Source: Spirochaetota bacterium
GTDB taxonomy: Bacteria; Spirochaetota; UBA4802; JAFGDQ01
DNA: 64,000 bases
Direction of reading: 5' to 3'
Assembly: GCA_034190085.1 (NCBI GenBank)
Contig: JAXHTS010000002.1
Location: forward strand, 38,728 to 102,727
In this document: piece after piece, positions 9,106-17,643 of the stretch
How the letters are laid out: each line of letters begins with the position of its first letter
Position numbering within the stretch: the first letter of the stretch is position 1
The notes under the pieces: generated by a model
Seen by the model: only the letters and a program-made list of their open reading frames with translations
The model's database searches: none
What the model was told of the DNA's origin: nothing
Program-made: the position numbers and the translations under genes

Positions 9106-9858
9106 ATGGAAATTCAAAAAACTACCGGGATTGTATTGTCGTCCGTCACATTAGGCGAAGCTGATAAGATTGCCAGAATATATACTAAAGAGTATGGGAA
9201 GAGAAATTTTATTTTTAAAGGCATTAAAAAGAGCAAAAGGCGCCCCATAACTGTTGCAGAACCAGGCACAATCTCAAAGTTAGTATATTATTTCCATGAA
9301 GATAAGGATATCTATTTAGTTAATGAATTTCAAATCTTCAAACAATACTTTGCCATTCGAAACAATTTTAAAAAAATTGTGGTTCTCTATTTTCTGCTCG
9401 AAACAGCAGAAAAGACATCCGCTTACAATGATCCAAACAGGTCTATCTTTGATCTGATTGTGGCGGGAATAGATAACCTTGTAAAAACAGAATACCTTGA
9501 ACACTTCTCTGTTTTTTTCATTCTTCATATTTTAAGGCTTAATGGCATTCTGCCTGATCTTAATATATGTAAAATGTGCCACAGACATGATTATGATGAA
9601 TTCGCTATAGACCTCACTGATTTTTACCCCATTTGCAGGAACTGTTCTAATTCAATGAAAAACAATAAAATGCTTTTTCACATGAGAATAAAAGAATATA
9701 TTGATCTGGTTTTATTACAGAAATACGTTTCCATAAATCATTCCCTATTCCCTGTAGAAGATATACTTAATCTGTTATTTTATTTAATTCTTTTTATTGA
9801 AAGCTATTTTCATGTTGAAATCAAATCAAAAAATTTTATCCTCCAAAAACATTACTAA
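9106..9858 (+). CDS. recO: DNA repair/recombination protein RecO
   Basis: The protein has about 250 residues, the usual RecO length. An N-terminal OB fold (about 1-80) begins with the family opening KTTGIVLSS and has the basic patch FKGIKKSKRR. A helical domain with a zinc-type CxxC (CKMC) and CRNC pair lies at about 150-180. It promotes RecA loading in the RecFOR pathway. The start is ATG 9106; an in-frame TTG at 9100 would overlap the tlyC stop and has a GAG at better distance, so the start is uncertain by two codons. The C-terminus is rich in aromatic and aliphatic residues but within family variation. Confidence 0.9.
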   Translation: MEIQKTTGIVLSSVTLGEADKIARIYTKEYGKRNFIFKGIKKSKRRPITVAEPGTISKLVYYFHEDKDIYLVNEFQIFKQYFAIRNNFKKIVVLYFLLETAEKTSAYNDPNRSIFDLIVAGIDNLVKTEYLEHFSVFFILHILRLNGILPDLNICKMCHRHDYDEFAIDLTDFYPICRNCSNSMKNNKMLFHMRIKEYIDLVLLQKYVSINHSLFPVEDILNLLFYLILFIESYFHVEIKSKNFILQKHY

Positions 9859-9982
9859 CATTAGATGATATATTATTTATAAATCCATTATAACAAAATT
9901 CATTCATTGATGACATTTACTATTCATACCATTAATATTTAGGCATATTTATTAATATTATCAATAAGGGGAGATAAAGTAT

Positions 9983-11278
9983 ATGATTGAACGATATTCA
10001 AGAGAAGAGATTGCCACAATATGGTCGCTTGAAAACAAATTCAGGATATGGCTCGATATTGAAATAGCCGCATGCGAAGCATGGGCTGAGCTTGGGATTA
10101 TTCCTCAGGAAGACCTCATCACTATTAAAGAAAAAGCAGCCTTTAATGTTAATAGAATAATTGAAATTGAAGCAGAGGTTCATCACGATGTGATCGCCTT
10201 CCTGACGTCAGTTGCAGAAAATGTAGGGCCATCCAGCAGATACATCCATTACGGCTTAACATCCAGCGATATTGGAGACACCGCCCTATCCATACAGCTG
10301 AAACAATCAGGGGAAATAATATTAAAGGGAATAGATGCCCTAATAACAGAACTAAAAAATTGTGCAATCACCTACAAAAACACACCCTGTATAGGAAGAT
10401 CACACGGCGTTCATGCTGAGCCGACCACATTTGGTTTAAAGATAGCACTATACTTTGATGAATTTAGAAGAAACCGAGAAAGACTTTTAAGATCAATAGA
10501 GAATATCTCCATAGGCAAATTATCAGGAGCAGTTGGAACCTTCAGCAACATACCCCCTCCAATTGAATCTTATGTATGTCAAAAATTCGGTCTTAAACCA
10601 GCTCCAGTTTCTACACAAATAATACAGCGTGACAGACACGCTGAGTTTATGGCTGCAATTGCAATCGCTGCCGGCAGCCTGGACAAACTCGCTACAGAGA
10701 TAAGGCACCTCCAAAAGACTGAGGTTAGAGAGGTTGAAGAGCCATTTCAGAAGGGCCAGAAGGGTTCTTCAGCAATGCCTCACAAAAGAAACCCGATTCT
10801 ATGCGAGAGGGTATCAGGTTTATGTCGGGTAATAAAGTCAAATATGAATGTAGCATTAGATAACATAACACTATGGCATGAAAGAGATATATCACATTCA
10901 TCTGCTGAGAGAGTAATCTTGCCTGATTCCACAATAGCCCTGGATTATCTAATTCATAGAATGATATTTATAATAAAGAATCTCCATGTCTATCCAGATT
11001 CAATGCTGGAGAATCTAAATAGAACTGGTGGACTCTTCTTTTCTCAATCCCTTCTACTTAAACTAGTTGAAAATGGATTAACCAGAGAAGAATCATATAA
11101 ACTGGTGCAGCGCATTGCAATGAGAGTCTGGGACAGAGAAAATAATCTCCAAGAACTCGCTAAAAGGGAAAAATCTATTATGCAGAAGCTATCAGAAGAT
11201 GAATTTAGTGAGATATTCAGTATTGATAAGTATTTAACAAACATCGATTATATTTTCAAAAGGGTTGGATTGGAGTAA
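9983..11278 (+). CDS. purB: Adenylosuccinate lyase
   Basis: The protein has 431 residues, normal for the compact bacterial type. The fumarase/aspartase superfamily signature GSSAMPHKRNP is intact (about 260-270). The catalytic histidine regions HDVIAF (about 69-74) and GRSHGVHAEPT (about 138-148) and the substrate loop TSSDIGDTA (about 92-100) are present. It acts twice in purine synthesis, cleaving SAICAR and adenylosuccinate to release fumarate. A GGGGAG ribosome site precedes the ATG. It stands alone: 124 bases follow recO and no other purine gene is near. Confidence 0.97.
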   Translation: MIERYSREEIATIWSLENKFRIWLDIEIAACEAWAELGIIPQEDLITIKEKAAFNVNRIIEIEAEVHHDVIAFLTSVAENVGPSSRYIHYGLTSSDIGDTALSIQLKQSGEIILKGIDALITELKNCAITYKNTPCIGRSHGVHAEPTTFGLKIALYFDEFRRNRERLLRSIENISIGKLSGAVGTFSNIPPPIESYVCQKFGLKPAPVSTQIIQRDRHAEFMAAIAIAAGSLDKLATEIRHLQKTEVREVEEPFQKGQKGSSAMPHKRNPILCERVSGLCRVIKSNMNVALDNITLWHERDISHSSAERVILPDSTIALDYLIHRMIFIIKNLHVYPDSMLENLNRTGGLFFSQSLLLKLVENGLTREESYKLVQRIAMRVWDRENNLQELAKREKSIMQKLSEDEFSEIFSIDKYLTNIDYIFKRVGLE

Positions 11279-11612
11279 AGGCAAGTTTAAACTCAGTTAT
11301 CAAACCCAAAGAGTAGCATGATATAATCAAGCTTAGATATATAACCATCCTGATCTATAATAACCGCTAAGGATACATTCCTATCATTAATTCGTATTTT
11401 CATGAAAAGTTGTTAACCCCTAAAAAAGTGTCATAATCTCAATCAGGGGTGGGGATTATGACACTTTACCCACTATTTTAAAAACTTACAAAGATTGCTA
11501 TTTTTCAAATTGCGTCTAAATTGTTCTTGCTCAAATAACATACGCTTTTTAAAAAAGTAAAAAATTTTTCATAAAAGGAAAATATACATTAACATACAAT
11601 CAGGAGAATTTC
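11279..11612. other. Intergenic region with a long hairpin
   Basis: The 334 bases between purB and the FadL gene hold the alternative-hairpin element at 11416-11467 and a dispersed-motif copy at 11400-11422. No ORF is supported. Confidence 0.6.
11416..11467. terminator. 14-bp inverted repeat with a competing hairpin (terminator or attenuator candidate)
   Basis: AAAGTGTCATAATC (11425-11438) is perfectly complementary to GATTATGACACTTT (11454-11467) across a 15-base loop. The loop's AGGGGT (11445-11450) can instead pair with ACCCCT (11416-11421), which precludes the long stem. Read on the minus strand the stem is followed by six T. On the plus strand it is preceded by A residues and has no T run, so it is not a classical purB terminator. 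It lies about 145 bases before the FadL ATG. Confidence 0.5.
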
Positions 11613-12941
11613 ATGAAACTCTTTTGCTTACTTTGTATTTCAATCGTAATATTATTAGCATTTATATTCATTTGTGTTAGTAGACTACTTGCTGGAAGCG
11701 TATATCACACATCTTATCAAAGCGTTGAATTTATTAGATCATTAAACAGGAACGCATCAACTGAAGTAGACGCAACATTCTTCAATCCCGCTGGAACTGC
11801 AAGGTTGGAGGATGGGCTTTACTTTTATTTAAGCAACCATTCTCTTTTTCAGACTAAGACAATAGAGGATACAACCATATTACCAGCCAGCATGAATTCT
11901 GTTCAATTGAAGGATGAATATGTAGGTGATGTTAATGCATATATCTTCCCTAATGCCTATGTAGTCTACAAGACCGAGGATTGGGCATTTTTTGGTGGTT
12001 TACTACCTTTAGCCGGAGGTGGCAGCGCGGATTTTTCAGAGGGATTTCCTTCATTACAAATAAGCGCTCTTAGATTAATTGGCAATCCCCTTGATGAAGG
12101 AGACCCAAGTTCTACAGTTACTGGTTTAGATTCATTTATATCAGAATTCAAGGGGTCATCCGTCTATTTTAGCGGTCAGCTCGGATTAGCTTATAATTTA
12201 AATGATACTATATCCATAGCACTTGCTGGAAGAACGGCATATGCCTACAACAAATATGATGGAAAGATAACAGCCATATACTCAACCCAAGCAGATGAGC
12301 AACGCTCCTTAACACAAAATATCGACTTTAAGGAGACAGGTATATGCTATTCTATAATAACAGGAGTGAATGCTGCCCCGACTTCAGAGCTTAATATTGG
12401 CGTTAAATTTGAGTATAATACCAAATTAGTGTTAGAACGTGATAAATCTAGCGGAGATACTAGTAGTTACCCTGATGGCGAACGGACAAAAAAGACACTA
12501 CCCATGGTAGCTACACTCGGAATATCATATATGATAATGCCAGGACTTAGGATTGAGACTGACTTTAGCAATTATTTTAATAAGCAAGTTGATTGGGATG
12601 GCGCGGAGGATGATTACAATCATGGTTGGGAAGCAGGCATAGGATTGGAATATGTTATAAACTCTAAACTCAAGGCAAGTGCTGGTTATCTCTACACAAT
12701 TAAAGGAGCAACTGAAGAGTCTCTCTCTGAAATGAGCATGTATCTCGATCTACATCAAATCGGATTAGGAGCTGTGTATAGCGTTAATCAAGATGTTGAT
12801 GTTTCCATCGGATATATGTATGGAATATATATGGAAGAAGAAGTGGATAGCCTATCTAAAAATTTTGGTTTAGAAGGGACTCTAAAACTTGACCAGACGG
12901 TATGGGATATTGGAATTGGATTAACATACAAGGCCATGTAG
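11613..12941 (+). CDS. Outer-membrane transport protein, OmpP1/FadL/TodX family
   Basis: The protein has 442 residues: an N-terminal hydrophobic signal (about 6-28) followed by the FadL-type beginning, with the conserved NPAGTARLEDG segment at about 55-65 that forms the N-terminal hatch. The remainder is an alternating amphipathic pattern typical of a 14-strand barrel and ends with a terminal aromatic-rich strand. Family members admit long-chain fatty acids or hydrophobic compounds across the outer membrane; substrate unknown here. GGAGAA precedes the ATG. It is the first of two FadL homologues in the window (the other at 23721). Confidence 0.88.
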   Translation: MKLFCLLCISIVILLAFIFICVSRLLAGSVYHTSYQSVEFIRSLNRNASTEVDATFFNPAGTARLEDGLYFYLSNHSLFQTKTIEDTTILPASMNSVQLKDEYVGDVNAYIFPNAYVVYKTEDWAFFGGLLPLAGGGSADFSEGFPSLQISALRLIGNPLDEGDPSSTVTGLDSFISEFKGSSVYFSGQLGLAYNLNDTISIALAGRTAYAYNKYDGKITAIYSTQADEQRSLTQNIDFKETGICYSIITGVNAAPTSELNIGVKFEYNTKLVLERDKSSGDTSSYPDGERTKKTLPMVATLGISYMIMPGLRIETDFSNYFNKQVDWDGAEDDYNHGWEAGIGLEYVINSKLKASAGYLYTIKGATEESLSEMSMYLDLHQIGLGAVYSVNQDVDVSIGYMYGIYMEEEVDSLSKNFGLEGTLKLDQTVWDIGIGLTYKAM

Positions 12942-13300
12942 ATTTATTTATTAAGATTATTCTCTTACGTGCAAGGATGGGATTGACTTCAAATTCGATA
13001 AAACAAGTATTTAAACCAAGATTACAGAATCAATTATACTCATTCTAAATAGGTTTGCAAAAAATCTTTATCCAAAATTAACCAACTTTTAACCGTAACT
13101 CCTCGTAATCAGAAGACTTACAGAAGTTAAGATATAATAAAAATTTTATACTTTCGTAATCTCAAGTCGACTGAGTATAGCGCATTAGACAGGGTGGATG
13201 ACCGACTAAGGGAGCATGAGAATGGAGTAAATACTTGGGAACAAACCATGGAGTAGAATCAGAATAAATTGTCCGAGGAGACTGAGGTGGATAGGATCAA
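12942..13300. other. Convergent intergenic region with a base-composition anomaly
   Basis: Two converging genes end here. Bases about 13165-13295 are noticeably richer in G and purines than the surrounding AT-rich spacer (several GGAGxA/GGGAG motifs) and contain no long ORF. I could not assign it to a known RNA, intron or element; it may be a decayed element. Confidence 0.4.
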
Positions 13301-15694
13301 TCAATTTCCTATACTCGATTTAAAATATCTTGCCTCTATATTTGTATATTTTACTGAATTTCTTTTTAGAATTGCAATGTCATGAAGTATTTCAAATATC
13401 TCATGAACTTCGAAAGGTTTCTGAATAAAGGCATAAGCTCCTTTTTGAACGAATTGATTGTTATCCAAATCTAGTTTTCCACTCATAAATACAACCGGCA
13501 CCTGTGGATCTACCGCTTTTATTTTTTCAAATACCTGATAACCAGTCATATCCGGCATTACCACATCAAGAAAAACCACATCAGGTCTACATCTAAGCAA
13601 AGAAGTAATAGCTCTCTCCCCTTTATTTTCAATAATATAGTTTTCAATGCAGGCTTTCCGAAATATCAATTTCATTAAATCAATCATCTTTTCCTCATCG
13701 TCAATAACTATCACTCGTAAATCTTTAATCTTTTCTATTCCTAAATCGAATACTTTTGCTTTTTGGGTCTCCTCCCTCACCAATCCTGATGCAACAGTAG
13801 GCATTTTTATAATGAAAGTTGTGCCTTTGCCATACTCAGATTCAACTGCAATTGTACCATTATGTTGTTTTATTATCGTTTGTGTCACGGAAAGGCCTAA
13901 TCCAGAACCGAGTATTCCCAGGTTATCCTTTGCCCAGCCACCCTTAGTTGTAAAAAAGGGATCAAATATTTTTATCCTCGTGGCTTCTTCCATGCCAATT
14001 CCTGTATCAGAAAATCTTATCTCAACATGTTTATTCTCTTCTTTTACTGAAATTGAAATCTTTCCTTTCCCTTTGGGTTTAATGGCATGTGATGCATTTA
14101 TTATGAGGTTAATGAATACCTGCTCAATCTGACCCCGATCATAAGAGACTCTACTATGATCTTTATATTCTCTCTCAACTTTAATACTTTCCAAATACAA
14201 CTGCTTCTCTTGAATTTTTATTATTTCATCAATAGTCTTGGTAATATCCATTGATATGAATTTTAGCTCCTTAGGTTTGGCATATGCCATCAATTTTTTT
14301 ACTAAATCACTACCACGTTTAGAAATGCCTTCAATAACATGTAGAGAATCCTTAATCTCAGTAACAGAATCTTCCGCATTTGATAATTGAGCATGACCCA
14401 GAATGATGGTAAGCAAATTATTAAACTCATGTGCGACACCGCTTGCGAGTTGTCCTAAAGCCTCCATCTTTTGCATTTTTACAATTTGAACTTCAATCTC
14501 CTTTTTTGCTTCTTCTGCGCGCTTTAGATCTGTAATGTCAGATATCACCATCAGGATGCAGTCTTTTCTTAATATTACAGCACGGCTTATGCTTATCTCA
14601 ACCCAAAAGGGTTGTCCATGTTTGTCTTGGATATTCCATTCAAAATGTACAATCTTTTTATAAGAATCAGGGGCATTTATGAGGTCAACAACCTTGTCAT
14701 TAACAATTTGATCAAATATTTCAACTACACCCTTTCGCAATACTTCCTCTCTCTTCTTTCCAAACATATTACAATAGGCTATATTTACAGACTCGATTCT
14801 TAATGATTTGTTTATTGTTAAGATGGCATCTGGCACATTGGATACAATGTTCTCGTAATGTTCCTTTAACCTATTTATTTCTAAATCAGCCTTTATTCTG
14901 TCAGTCATATCCCTTAAAATACACTGTATGCCAATCACAACATTTTCATTCATAATTGGTCTCATCCCCAACTCCCCAATTCTATCCTCATTATTCCCGG
15001 CTGTAACTATTACCTCTACCGTATCCATCTGCTTCCCTTCCAATATCTCTTTAGACTTAATTTCGTACATTCTATCCTTAATGGAAGAGATAATCATTCT
15101 ATCGCTCTTTCCAATCAATTCCTTTTTCTTATATTTCGTAACCTCCTCCATCTTCTGATTCACAGAAGTAAAAATCCCGTTTGTATTAACAGTATAAATA
15201 ATATCACTAGCTGAATCATATAAGTCCCTGTATCTCTCTTCAGATAACTCCAACTCATACATCTTTATTTGAAGCGAATTTAACAATTTTTTGTTCTCCA
15301 ACTCCAATCTATAACTATGTACCGCATTATAGATAGGTTTTAAAAGCTGCTCAATATCCTCAAGGGGTTTCAATAAATAATCATAGGCCTTTAAGGAGAC
15401 AGCTTCTCTAGCAGTATCCAGACTTGCGAATCCTGTTAATAGAATAACAGGCAAATCTTCATCCAATTCATTCACCTTCGACAAAAACTCGATTCCATCC
15501 ATTCCCGGCAATTTTATGTCACATATAATCACCTCATAATCATTGGAATCAAATTTGTTCAACCCCTCTTCAGCAGTGCCAACTGCTTCCACCTTAATAT
15601 TCCTTTTTATAAGACTCGAAGCCATGGCATATCTGAAATCCTCGTCGTCTTCAATTAATAATAAATTAATTGTTCCTAATTTCTGAATATCCAT
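13301..15694 (-). CDS. Soluble hybrid histidine kinase (REC-PAS-PAS-HisKA-HATPase-REC)
   Basis: The protein has 797 residues and no membrane segment. Order: receiver 1-125 with D59; helical linker; PAS about 152-268; PAS about 275-395; HisKA with H422 in VAHEFNN; HATPase with N-box N533, G1 D563 (SDTGIGM), F-box FDPFFTTK and GSGLGL; second receiver about 655-780 with D710. The N-terminal receiver can take a phosphoryl group from another kinase, most simply the two membrane kinases encoded just upstream. A strong GGGAGGAG ribosome site overlaps the end of the preceding kinase gene, so they are co-transcribed. No DNA-binding output is present, so the final target is unknown. Confidence 0.93.
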   Translation of the reverse strand: MDIQKLGTINLLLIEDDEDFRYAMASSLIKRNIKVEAVGTAEEGLNKFDSNDYEVIICDIKLPGMDGIEFLSKVNELDEDLPVILLTGFASLDTAREAVSLKAYDYLLKPLEDIEQLLKPIYNAVHSYRLELENKKLLNSLQIKMYELELSEERYRDLYDSASDIIYTVNTNGIFTSVNQKMEEVTKYKKKELIGKSDRMIISSIKDRMYEIKSKEILEGKQMDTVEVIVTAGNNEDRIGELGMRPIMNENVVIGIQCILRDMTDRIKADLEINRLKEHYENIVSNVPDAILTINKSLRIESVNIAYCNMFGKKREEVLRKGVVEIFDQIVNDKVVDLINAPDSYKKIVHFEWNIQDKHGQPFWVEISISRAVILRKDCILMVISDITDLKRAEEAKKEIEVQIVKMQKMEALGQLASGVAHEFNNLLTIILGHAQLSNAEDSVTEIKDSLHVIEGISKRGSDLVKKLMAYAKPKELKFISMDITKTIDEIIKIQEKQLYLESIKVEREYKDHSRVSYDRGQIEQVFINLIINASHAIKPKGKGKISISVKEENKHVEIRFSDTGIGMEEATRIKIFDPFFTTKGGWAKDNLGILGSGLGLSVTQTIIKQHNGTIAVESEYGKGTTFIIKMPTVASGLVREETQKAKVFDLGIEKIKDLRVIVIDDEEKMIDLMKLIFRKACIENYIIENKGERAITSLLRCRPDVVFLDVVMPDMTGYQVFEKIKAVDPQVPVVFMSGKLDLDNNQFVQKGAYAFIQKPFEVHEIFEILHDIAILKRNSVKYTNIEARYFKSSIGN

Positions 15695-15714
15695 TTGTTT
15701 AAGCTCCTCCCCAA

Positions 15715-17337
15715 TTATTGATTGTAAGGAATGATTACTGTATATTTTGTCCCCCTGCCCGATTCGTTATTAACAATCATATCCCCATTAAAACGCTTAA
15801 TTATATTGTAACTTATGGCCAAACCCAACGCGCTTCTTTCCCCATATTCTTTTTTTATGGAGAATGGATCAAATGCTATGTTTAAATCATCCTCAGAAAC
15901 ACATTTATCATTATTTGAAATCTCAACTATAACATTATCTGCGGTGTTGTTGGTTTTCACAAAAATCCGTCCCTCTTTCTTGATGGGCTCCATAGCTTTT
16001 CTAAAGATATAAATAAAAACCTGCTTCATCTGCATAGAATCTGCCTTAATCGTTGGCAGATTTGGGCTAAGTTCTTTTAATATTGTTACATCTAAATATG
16101 GGTTTTCTACTTTAATTTTAGTTGTAATAATTTCTAAAATCTCGTTAAAATCCAAATCAATTAAACTTAGACTATCACTTTCCCTGGAAAAGGAGAGCAG
16201 TTCATTTACAATATCCTTGCACTCGCTGGTGGACTTAACAATGCTGTTTAAATGATCCCAACGCAAATCATCATTGGAAATGTCCTCCAATACATCCTGC
16301 ACATAGCTCCGAACAGCTCCAACGGGATTATTCAGCTCATGAGCCATTCCTGCCGCTAACTGACCTACTGTGGCCATCTTTTCCTCATGGATTAAATGAT
16401 CTCTGCTGGCTTTCAATTCTGCAAGGCGCTTCTGCAGTTCTTCATTAGTCTTTTGAAGCTCTTCAGTCCTCTCCTCCACCTTTTGCAATAATTCCTCATT
16501 TAGTTTTTCAACACTTACAAGAGAATCGATTAACGCCAAATTCTGTTCATCATTCATTCTTATATTATCATTCAGTGTTCTCTTGTAATCTATTATTCGA
16601 CCTCCCCAAAAAAATGCAACAGGAATCAACATTATTGATAAGATTGATAATTGAAATATGCTAATTATTTCCCATTGTAATAGCAAATAAGATAAATATA
16701 CCACAATGAGTCCCCCTAGTAAAGCATAAAACCTGAGCCTCTTATATGCATAATTAATCCACCTTACTTCGTAAATACATGAATCCGCTCCCTCCGCAGC
16801 ACACTGAGTCTCTGTAATTTTAGCATAAGGCAAATTCCAGAATGTCGGCACAGCGCATAGCTGTCCCTTGACATTAAGACAATTATTCTTATCCTGCTTT
16901 AAGTCGTCTTTCAGCCGAAAATCAATAACTGCTTTATTTCTCTTAAAAAATAAGAGTCTAAAGTTTCCAACTCTTGCCCAATGATCAATAAACCTGCTGC
17001 AATTTTTGTAAAAAGTAATAGGTGACGGGAAAATATTCATTATCGTTTTAAGAATGCCCCAAGTCTCAATAAATCTGACTGCATTCAATCCGTATGTATA
17101 GGGTGTTTTCGGGTCTCCTGTATACTCAACCATCGCTTTAAGCAAATTACAGAAATATTCATAGCTTACCCAGTTGTCATTCTTTTCAAAAAATTCCAAA
17201 GGCATTCCAGTACCTTCAATGAGTTTCCTTAACTCCTCCTTTCCATACTCCTCTTCAAATGAATATAATAAATGATTTACTACTGTAAGACCAAAATCCA
17301 TTCTTGTATTTTTTGGATCAATAGCAACGTTTTTCAT
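15715..17337 (-). CDS. Membrane histidine kinase with V4R-like sensor and degenerate ATPase domain
   Basis: The protein has 540 residues. The cytosolic N-terminus (1-195) resembles the ligand-binding half of AraC/XylR-type sensors and ends in a V4R-like block with KGQL, a Glu, and CAAEGADSC (about 179-187). Two membrane helices lie at about 203-247, then coiled coil about 262-312, HisKA with H333 (MAHELNNP) and a HATPase fold. The ATPase is damaged: the N-box Asn position is K447, and the D-x-G-x-G of G1 is replaced around 474-480; the F-box lacks FTTK, though GLAISYNI is kept. It could be a pseudokinase partnering its paralogue at 17644. Same operon as the hybrid kinase. Confidence 0.88.
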   Translation of the reverse strand: MKNVAIDPKNTRMDFGLTVVNHLLYSFEEEYGKEELRKLIEGTGMPLEFFEKNDNWVSYEYFCNLLKAMVEYTGDPKTPYTYGLNAVRFIETWGILKTIMNIFPSPITFYKNCSRFIDHWARVGNFRLLFFKRNKAVIDFRLKDDLKQDKNNCLNVKGQLCAVPTFWNLPYAKITETQCAAEGADSCIYEVRWINYAYKRLRFYALLGGLIVVYLSYLLLQWEIISIFQLSILSIMLIPVAFFWGGRIIDYKRTLNDNIRMNDEQNLALIDSLVSVEKLNEELLQKVEERTEELQKTNEELQKRLAELKASRDHLIHEEKMATVGQLAAGMAHELNNPVGAVRSYVQDVLEDISNDDLRWDHLNSIVKSTSECKDIVNELLSFSRESDSLSLIDLDFNEILEIITTKIKVENPYLDVTILKELSPNLPTIKADSMQMKQVFIYIFRKAMEPIKKEGRIFVKTNNTADNVIVEISNNDKCVSEDDLNIAFDPFSIKKEYGERSALGLAISYNIIKRFNGDMIVNNESGRGTKYTVIIPYNQ

Positions 17338-17643
17338 AAAAATTCCTTCTTAAATTATTCTCATTTTATAGCATTGAAGATAGGCACAATGTAGCTAAAT
17401 TATTTAAATCATATTTTCCCGATCATTCAGCTTACGATAAGATTAAATTATATCGTATGTCATTCTGGCCGGAGTGCCGAAATCTTCTGGTTTTTTTAAA
17501 AGGTTATATATTCCTCCTTACGCAGAGCCTGCACCTGTGTTTACTGATGAATGATATATATCAAAGTTAGTCAATAGTGCATTGTTACTCCCACTTTATA
17601 AGCAGTTACTAAAATCTGCATAGGGATCCATTTCCCTTATTCT
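17338..17643. other. Gap between paralogous kinase genes
   Basis: The gap holds 306 bases with no ORF. A short GC-rich patch lies near 17465-17490. It may contain a promoter for the downstream kinase pair; no clear hairpin terminator was seen. Confidence 0.4.

Noticed and set aside
13165..13295. Group II intron or RNase P-like RNA in the purine-rich island
   Set aside because: I looked for the conserved 5' intron end, domain V and RNase P core motifs and found none.
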